Shown: piece by piece, positions 6,009 to 10,565 of the stretch
How positions within the stretch are numbered: position 1 is the stretch's first letter
Layout of the letters: the number at the start of each line of letters is the position of its first letter
From: an uncultured Woeseiaceae bacterium
GTDB lineage: Bacteria > Pseudomonadota > Gammaproteobacteria > Steroidobacterales > Woeseiaceae
Assembly (NCBI GenBank): GCA_945787435.1
Contig: CALZHX010000357.1
Location: 1 to 10,565 of the forward strand
DNA: 10,565 nucleotides
Direction of reading: 5' to 3'
The notes under the pieces: generated by a model
Database searches by the model: none
Seen by the model: only the letters and a program-made list of their open reading frames with translations
Told to the model about the DNA's origin: nothing
Position numbers and translations under genes: made by a program

Positions 6009-7288
6009 ACGCCTGACGTCGGCAGGTTCTCAGTCGCAGTCGGCAGGATTTCGGTATTTTCCTGCGCCAGCAGGCTGCGCATGTCTTCCAGCGTCTTCAT
6101 GATCGCAGTTTCGGCGAACTCACTGCCATCGAGGGAGCCACGCCTGGTCGCATACGGATCATTGAATTTGATGCGGTGGTTGCCGATCGTGATGACATCA
6201 TCATGAACCAGTACATGATTTGACACGCGTCGCGAATTGACGAACGTGCCATTGCTGCTATTGAGGTCCATCAGGAACGTTGCACTGCCATGCCGTACGA
6301 GCAGTGCATGGTGTCGACTGACAAACTTGCTGCTGATCGAAACGTCGTTGTGCTCCGATCGGCCAATCAGTAGTCGCTGCAAATCGAATGTCAGTTCACG
6401 CAGAGTTTCGCCGTCGTGCGATACGTACAGCGTCGGCGGCCCCACTGGCTCGGTTGATTGACTGTCTGCCGTAACGTGGTCGGCATCGATCCAGGTACCC
6501 TGCGGTAGTACCGGTTGTTCTATATCTTCCTGCGGAACCGGCAGTGTGCCTGCATTGGCCAGCGCGAGCAGTGCGACACGATCGAGGACTCCGGGCCAGC
6601 CACCCGATGCCCGCCACAATTCTGTACACACCGCTAGCGGGAATACGAATTCAGGCACCGTGCTGCCGGCGGCACGAAGCTTGTCATAAACGTAGCGCAT
6701 CGCCTCTTCGTTGCTCATCGGCCGCAAGTGAAAATCATGGGTCAGTCGATCGGCCAGTGGTGCCATTTCTGGTGATTGAATCAGCCTCAGCAGAGGGCGG
6801 TCACTGACGAGCACCATCTTGAGTGCGCTTACCCCCCGGACTTTCAGATCGGCCAGTTCGCACAGGGCGCGCAAAGCGCTGGCTTTCAGCGCGTGTGTAT
6901 TCTCGATGATGAGTATCGGCGGCTCGTGAGAGGCTGCCTGCTGCAACGTGAATACACGCATGAGGCCCAGCAGTTCGTTGGTAGAACTCTGGTCGAGAGC
7001 GTAGCCGAACTGTCGCAATACGTCCTGCAGAAGACCACTCGTATTCAGGCCCTTGCCGTCGACGACCGCAACCGACCATTCCTCCGGTAACGAGTCGACA
7101 AACTTCCGAACAATGCTGGATTTACCGGAAAGCGTTGGGCCCTGGATCAGGCTCAACCCGTTGGCTTGGGCGCAGGATTCTTCAAGGACCTTGAGTCCTT
7201 CATTGTGAGACGCGTAGGATACGGTCGCTAGCGGCCGTCCGTGGGTCCGAAAGGGTTGTTCGTTAAGACCTGCTGCCCCTAAGTCCAT
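6005..7288 (-). CDS. ExeA/GspA-like AAA ATPase with C-terminal FHA domain
   Basis: Predicted 427-residue protein with two modules. The N-terminal part resembles ExeA/GspA-type ATPases: an AGLNEQPFR opening, Walker A GPTLSGKS at 50-57, a Walker B-like ILIIENTH at 125-132, and an ADRLTHDFHLRPMSNEEAMRYV segment typical of the lid region. After a linker (about 250-285), an FHA domain at about 286-376 carries GRSEHNDV (309-316), SRHH (324-327) and SSNGTFVN (344-351), the residues that read phosphothreonine. No signal peptide or obvious membrane helix is seen. Walker B reads EN where DE is usual, so hydrolysis may be altered. ExeA normally aids assembly of a secretin machine, but no such genes are nearby, so the role is open. 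The ATG at 7288 has no strong ribosome site, but the family opening follows it directly. Confidence 0.88.
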   Translation of the reverse strand: MDLGAAGLNEQPFRTHGRPLATVSYASHNEGLKVLEESCAQANGLSLIQGPTLSGKSSIVRKFVDSLPEEWSVAVVDGKGLNTSGLLQDVLRQFGYALDQSSTNELLGLMRVFTLQQAASHEPPILIIENTHALKASALRALCELADLKVRGVSALKMVLVSDRPLLRLIQSPEMAPLADRLTHDFHLRPMSNEEAMRYVYDKLRAAGSTVPEFVFPLAVCTELWRASGGWPGVLDRVALLALANAGTLPVPQEDIEQPVLPQGTWIDADHVTADSQSTEPVGPPTLYVSHDGETLRELTFDLQRLLIGRSEHNDVSISSKFVSRHHALLVRHGSATFLMDLNSSNGTFVNSRRVSNHVLVHDDVITIGNHRIKFNDPYATRRGSLDGSEFAETAIMKTLEDMRSLLAQENTEILPTATENLPTSGV

Positions 7289-7553
7289 AAGTAGTTGCTC
7301 GCGTCCATTCGTTGTCGCGTAATATTCGCTGCTGTTGGGCCGAAGCGTTTTGAATAGTATTCTTGCGCCCGGCCCACCAGTCTACGACCGGCGTCGAACA
7401 CTTGTAAACCGTGATCAAGAGATCCTTTGTGGATCAAGCGGACACGGCGGTATTGTGGAAATGAAATTAATTAAAGTCAGTAACAGGTTGAAAGTAAAAG
7501 ATGTTTAGAACTAACTCATACACTGTCTGCGTTCGGCGACGAGGCGCAAGGTA
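7289..7553. promoter_or_regulatory. Divergent intergenic region between the FHA-ATPase gene and ccmA
   Basis: This 265-base region should hold promoters for both directions. I see no protein gene in it. An AT-rich patch spans about 7450-7520. A weak candidate promoter for the ccm operon is TTGAAA at 7488-7493 with TAACTC at 7512-7517 (18-base spacer, poor -10). GATCAAG occurs twice (7413-7419 and 7432-7438) as a direct repeat, and GATCC/GGATC (7421-7425 and 7431-7435) form a small inverted repeat between them. Operator function is speculative. Confidence 0.4.
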
Positions 7554-8168
7554 TTGACTGCACAGTTGTCCGCCGACGCACTTACCCTGTTTCGTGGCGA
7601 GAGATGTCTTTTCCAGGGTCTGAGTTTTGCGCTAAATCCTGGCGAGCTGTTGTTGCTCGAAGGTCGCAACGGCACGGGCAAGACCAGCCTGATGCGCGCA
7701 ATTGCAGGCCTTATCGAGTTCGAAGACGGTGATATTCACTGGCAGGGCAAGCCCGTACGCACGAATCGTCAGTCATTTTATGGCTCGCTCGTGTGGATGC
7801 AGCACCGTGTCGGTTTCAAGGCAGATTTGACGCTGGTCGAGAATCTGAGGTTTGAGACGCATCTCAGGGCACAGTCCGGTCAGGACTTCGAAGAGGTATT
7901 GAAGCGGCTGGATATCGATCGTCTCAAGCGACTGCCAATGAGATCGCTGTCTGCCGGGCAGCAGCGTCGTGTCGCACTGGCACGGATGTTGTTGTCGAGT
8001 GTGCCGCTATGGTTGATGGACGAGCCATTCACGAACCTGGATCGTGAGGGCCGGGCTCTCGTGATGAACCTGACGACCGAGCATCTCGACCGGGGCGGCA
8101 TGTGCATCATGGCCGCGCACCAGGATGTTGAAATCGGCGGCAACGTACAAAAGATCGTACTGCAATGA
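7554..8168 (+). CDS. ccmA: Haem exporter ATP-binding subunit CcmA
   Basis: ABC-type ATPase of 204 residues, close to the usual CcmA length of about 205. With CcmB it uses ATP on the cytoplasmic face to release holo-CcmE from the CcmC/CcmD haem-loading complex in System I cytochrome c maturation. Walker A GRNGTGKT is at 37-44, the ABC signature LSAGQQRR begins at 132, and Walker B LWLMDEPFTNLD includes D156 and E157. A late His (AAHQDVE) fits the switch region. The start is a TTG at 7554 with GAGG nine bases upstream; no in-frame ATG is suitably placed. Its stop overlaps the ccmB start as ATGA. It is the first gene of a ccmABCDEF operon. Confidence 0.95.
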   Translation: MTAQLSADALTLFRGERCLFQGLSFALNPGELLLLEGRNGTGKTSLMRAIAGLIEFEDGDIHWQGKPVRTNRQSFYGSLVWMQHRVGFKADLTLVENLRFETHLRAQSGQDFEEVLKRLDIDRLKRLPMRSLSAGQQRRVALARMLLSSVPLWLMDEPFTNLDREGRALVMNLTTEHLDRGGMCIMAAHQDVEIGGNVQKIVLQ

Positions 8169-8860
8169 ACACCGAAGACGAATCAATCAGCATGTTCTCC
8201 GGCATTGCCGGCATAGCGCGCCGCGATCTCTTGCTCGCGTGGAAACGTCCTGGCGACGTTCTCAATCCGCTGTTCTTTTTCGCAATGGTTGCAGCGTTGT
8301 TCCCGCTCGCAGTGGGGCCGAGCCCGGAGCAATTGAAGTTGAGTGGGCCGGCTGTCCTGTGGGTGGCGGCTCTGCTGTCTATGCTTCTGTCGTTGAACAG
8401 CCTGTTTCTGTCCGACTACGAGGACGGCAGCCTGGACCAGATGCTGGTCAGCCCGATCCCGCTGTCGGCGCTTGCGCTGGGCAAAACACTGGCACATTGG
8501 CTGACCAGTGGCCTGCCGTTGGTCGTGGTGTCTCCCGTAGTTGCCATAACCTTCCAGATGCCGTTTTCTGTGACGGGCTACCTGATGCTCACGTTGCTGC
8601 TCGGCACCATCAGCCTTAGCTTGCTGGGCTCGGTAGGCGCAGCACTGACAGTCGGCTTGCACCGCGGCACGGCACTGCTAAGTCTGCTGATCTTGCCACT
8701 CGCCATGCCAATCCTTATATTCGGCGCCCGGACTGTGTCACTTGTGGCATCTGGCGATGGTGTTGCGGGAGGTCTCTATTTTCTTGCGGCATATGCTGTA
8801 TTAACTTTATCATTCGCGCCGTTTGCAACGGCTGCCGCATTACGTATCAGTAACGAGTAA
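8165..8860 (+). CDS. ccmB: Haem exporter membrane subunit CcmB
   Basis: Integral membrane partner of CcmA, 231 residues against about 220 in E. coli. Typical CcmB features are visible: NPLFFFAMVAALFPLAVGP, the cytoplasmic loop DYEDGSLDQMLVSPIPL, AHWLTSGLPLVVVSPVVA, and the C-terminal FAPFATAAALRIS. About six hydrophobic helices are expected. ATG 8165 overlaps the ccmA stop (ATGA), which suggests translational coupling. An internal ATG at 8192 (residue 10) would give an N-terminus closer to known CcmB proteins, so the first nine residues are uncertain. CcmC follows after 11 bases. Confidence 0.95.
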   Translation: MNTEDESISMFSGIAGIARRDLLLAWKRPGDVLNPLFFFAMVAALFPLAVGPSPEQLKLSGPAVLWVAALLSMLLSLNSLFLSDYEDGSLDQMLVSPIPLSALALGKTLAHWLTSGLPLVVVSPVVAITFQMPFSVTGYLMLTLLLGTISLSLLGSVGAALTVGLHRGTALLSLLILPLAMPILIFGARTVSLVASGDGVAGGLYFLAAYAVLTLSFAPFATAAALRISNE

Positions 8861-8871
8861 GATCCCCGACC

Positions 8872-9618
8872 ATGTGGAAATTCATACACCAGTTGGCGTC
8901 GCCGCCACATTTCTACAGGATTGCCCAAATCCTGATTCCGTGGCTTGCTGTGCCAGGCCTGTTATTGATCGGCTACGGTACCTACGCCGGTCTGTTTTTG
9001 GCACCGATGGACTACCAGCAGGGCGATGCTTTTCGCATCATCTACGTGCACGTGCCCTCTGCGTATCTGTCGATGTTGGCCTACATGACGATGGCGGTCA
9101 GTGCAGGCATCGGCCTGATCTGGCGCATCAAGCTGTCGCATGCGGTCGCAGCCGCTGCAGCGCCGCTGGGCGCCTGGTTTACCTTCCTCGCGCTTGCGAC
9201 CGGGTCGATCTGGGGTAAGCCGATGTGGGGAACCTGGTGGGAGTGGGGCGATCCAAGACTGACATCTGAGTTGATTATGCTGTTCCTGTATTTCGGCTAC
9301 ATGGCATTACGTGGCGCGATAGACGATACGAGCAAGGCCGACCGTGCGAGTGCCGTGCTGGCCCTGGTGGGCGCTGTAAATGTTCCGATCATTCATTTCT
9401 CGGTCGAGTGGTGGAGTTCTCTGCACCAGGGGCCGACGCTGATTAAAGAGGGTGGACCGGCGATGGATCCCGGTATGCTGTATCCGCTGCTCGCAATGAT
9501 CCTGGGATTTACATTAGTATTCGGCGCCCTGTTATTGCGCCGCGTACGGGCCGAGGTGCTGTTCCGCGAGCGCCGCACACGCTGGGTCAAAGACCTGGTT
9601 CTGTCAGGAGGTAATTGA
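8872..9618 (+). CDS. ccmC: Haem handling membrane protein CcmC
   Basis: Integral membrane protein of 248 residues from the haem-handling (WWD-domain) family. It binds haem at the periplasmic side and presents it to CcmE. The opening MWKFIHQLASPP fixes the ATG start despite a poor ribosome site. H60 (YVHVPSAY) and H185 (SLHQG) correspond to the two haem-ligand histidines of E. coli CcmC (H60 and H184). The Trp-rich motif reads WGTWWEWGDPRLTSEL from residue 119, with an extra Gly (126) compared with the usual WWxWDxRLT; this explains the one-residue shift of the second His. Several hydrophobic helices are clear. The gene ends three bases before ccmD begins. Confidence 0.96.
   Translation: MWKFIHQLASPPHFYRIAQILIPWLAVPGLLLIGYGTYAGLFLAPMDYQQGDAFRIIYVHVPSAYLSMLAYMTMAVSAGIGLIWRIKLSHAVAAAAAPLGAWFTFLALATGSIWGKPMWGTWWEWGDPRLTSELIMLFLYFGYMALRGAIDDTSKADRASAVLALVGAVNVPIIHFSVEWWSSLHQGPTLIKEGGPAMDPGMLYPLLAMILGFTLVFGALLLRRVRAEVLFRERRTRWVKDLVLSGGN
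9606..9611 (+). promoter_or_regulatory. Shine-Dalgarno AGGAGG for ccmD
   Basis: AGGAGG lies in the last codons of ccmC, nine bases before ATG 9621. It supports the start of the very small ccmD gene and coupling with ccmC. Confidence 0.75.
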
Positions 9619-9620
9619 GT

Positions 9621-9779
9621 ATGGACTTGTCGATGGGTGGTTACGGCGCGTACGTATGGACTTGCTTCATTCTGGCTGGTGTCGTACTCGTCGTTTGTGA
9701 ATGGCGGGCGCGTTTGCGCCATCGCCGCGTATACAGAGACATTGAAGTGCGTATTAAGGCACTTGGAGATAGTCAATGA
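9621..9779 (+). CDS. ccmD: Haem exporter accessory protein CcmD
   Basis: Small membrane protein of 52 residues. It opens with MDLSMGGYGAYVW, the G-Y-x-x-Y/F-V-W pattern typical of CcmD. One transmembrane helix follows (about 12-26), then a basic, charged cytoplasmic tail (EWRARLRHRRVYRD). CcmD is needed to release holo-CcmE from the CcmABC complex. AGGAGG lies nine bases upstream. The stop overlaps the ccmE start as ATGA (9776-9779), so the two are probably co-translated. Position between ccmC and ccmE is the standard one and makes the call firm despite the small size. Confidence 0.93.
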   Translation: MDLSMGGYGAYVWTCFILAGVVLVVCEWRARLRHRRVYRDIEVRIKALGDSQ

Positions 9780-10288
9780 AGCCCAGACAGCAACGAATGC
9801 TGGCTGTTGGCCTGGTCGTCGTCGGCGTTGCAATTGCAACAGGTCTGACGTTGCAGGCAATGAAAGACAGCATGATGTTTTTTGTCAGTGTGACCGAGGT
9901 CGCCGAAGGCAAGTATCCTGATAATCGCAATTTCCGGGTCGGCGGGCTGGTCAAGGACGGCAGCGTGACGCGGGAAGAAGGGTCTCTCGAGATGAACTTC
10001 CTCGTGACCGACCTGCGCTGTGATCTTGCGGTCAGTTACTCGGGCGTATTGCCCGACCTGTTCCGCGAAGGCCAGGGCGTCGTGGCACATGGTCGCCTGC
10101 GTGAAGACGGCGTATTCGCTGCCGATGAAATTCTCGCCAAGCATGACGAAAACTACATGGCGCCGGAAGTTGCCGATTCGCTTGCTGAGGCCGAGGCCGA
10201 CGCCGCAGCGGCCAAGGCAGACCACGTCCGTGAGAAGACTGCGGGCCTGCAAGAAGGTCCGACAGGGTGTCCGTCCAATGATTCCTGA
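9776..10288 (+). CDS. ccmE: Periplasmic haem chaperone CcmE
   Basis: Haem chaperone of 170 residues anchored by one N-terminal helix (about 8-29), with its OB-fold domain in the periplasm. Family signatures are FRVGGLVKDGSV, GVLPDLFREGQGVVAHGRL and LAKHDENYMAPE. H123 in HDENY is the residue expected to bind haem covalently, and Y127 is the axial ligand in E. coli CcmE. The C-terminal tail beyond about 135 is Ala/Glu-rich and probably flexible, as in relatives. The start overlaps the ccmD stop as ATGA, and the gene overlaps the ccmF start by 11 bases. Confidence 0.96.
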   Translation: MKPRQQRMLAVGLVVVGVAIATGLTLQAMKDSMMFFVSVTEVAEGKYPDNRNFRVGGLVKDGSVTREEGSLEMNFLVTDLRCDLAVSYSGVLPDLFREGQGVVAHGRLREDGVFAADEILAKHDENYMAPEVADSLAEAEADAAAAKADHVREKTAGLQEGPTGCPSNDS

Positions 10289-10565
10289 GATTGGCCATTT
10301 CGCACTGATCCTGGCCCTGTCTCTGGCGCTGTTGCAGGGGATCCTCCCGCTCGTCGGAGCGCACAGAAATGACGTAGCGATGATGTCCACGGCACGCACA
10401 GCTGCTGTTGGGCACTTTGTATTCGTTGCAATTGCTTATGCCTGCCTGACGTATGCTTTCCTGGAAAATGATTTTTCGGTGGCTTACGTCGCCAACCATT
10501 CGCAGTTGGCGTTACCGACGATGTACAAGATTACGGCTGTCTGGGGCGGTCATGAGTGCTCCGTG
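10278..10565 (+). CDS. ccmF: Cytochrome c haem lyase subunit CcmF (N-terminal part, cut by window end)
   Basis: The first 96 codons of ccmF are present and the gene runs past the window end. The N-terminus MIPEIGHFALILALSLALL matches the CcmF opening (MxPEIGxFxLxLAL), followed by a second hydrophobic stretch (HFVFVAIAYACLTYAF) and NDFSVAYVANHSQLALPTMYKI. The fragment ends in WGGHECSV, where CcmF usually has WGxHEGSLLLW. CcmF is a large membrane protein that takes haem from CcmE and attaches it to apocytochrome c with CcmH. ATG 10278 lies inside the end of ccmE in another frame, with AGGG ten bases upstream, so translational coupling is likely. Confidence 0.94.
   Translation, partial: MIPEIGHFALILALSLALLQGILPLVGAHRNDVAMMSTARTAAVGHFVFVAIAYACLTYAFLENDFSVAYVANHSQLALPTMYKITAVWGGHECSV

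Noticed and set aside
7405..7440. FNR/CRP-type binding site upstream of ccmA
   Set aside because: TTGAT and ATCAA half-sites are not found at the four-base spacing needed for an FNR box.
1..10565. CRISPR array, tRNA/rRNA gene, insertion sequence or integrase
   Set aside because: I saw no regularly spaced repeats, no tRNA-like cloverleaf, no transposase or integrase motifs and no terminal inverted repeats.

Overview
The window looks like part of a chromosome from a gammaproteobacterium of moderately high GC content. The reasons are a thymidine kinase very close to the enterobacterial Tdk pattern, a ccmABCDEF cytochrome c maturation operon in standard order, and an ExeA/GspA-like ATPase carrying an FHA domain. 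I cannot place it below class; an environmental or marine lineage is only a guess.

Region 1 (1-5043, + strand) is the least ordinary part. After the tail of an unidentified upstream gene comes a 715-residue membrane protein that joins a PqqD-like N-terminal segment, an M50 (site-2-protease-like) zinc metalloprotease core and a HlyD-like lipoyl/coiled-coil C-terminus. Next is a short SecA-like ATPase that keeps the DEAD motor and preprotein cross-linking region but stops just after helicase motif VI. Last is a small secreted HlyD/RND-type periplasmic adaptor, coupled to the secA-like gene by a GTGA overlap with a perfect AGGAGG ribosome site. The three genes form one operon-like unit that suggests a dedicated export or envelope-processing machine. 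No ABC or RND pump and no substrate gene is visible here.

Region 2 (5044-6008, + strand) holds a 137-base gap, a 71-residue unknown protein with two CxxC pairs, and thymidine kinase (tdk). A perfect 7-bp hairpin abuts the tdk start codon, which has no visible Shine-Dalgarno sequence.

Region 3 (6005-7288, - strand) is one gene for an AAA ATPase of the ExeA/GspA type with a C-terminal FHA phosphothreonine-binding domain. It converges on tdk, and both genes end in the same CTAG palindrome.

Region 4 (7289-7553) is a divergent intergenic region with an AT-rich patch and repeated GATC-containing heptamers. It should hold the promoters for the FHA gene and the ccm operon.

Region 5 (7554-10565, + strand) is the System I cytochrome c maturation operon: ccmA (TTG start), ccmB, ccmC, ccmD, ccmE and the first 96 codons of ccmF. 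Most neighbours overlap or nearly touch, so they are probably co-translated. CcmAB with CcmC and CcmD load haem onto the CcmE chaperone in the periplasm, and CcmF then transfers it to apocytochrome c.
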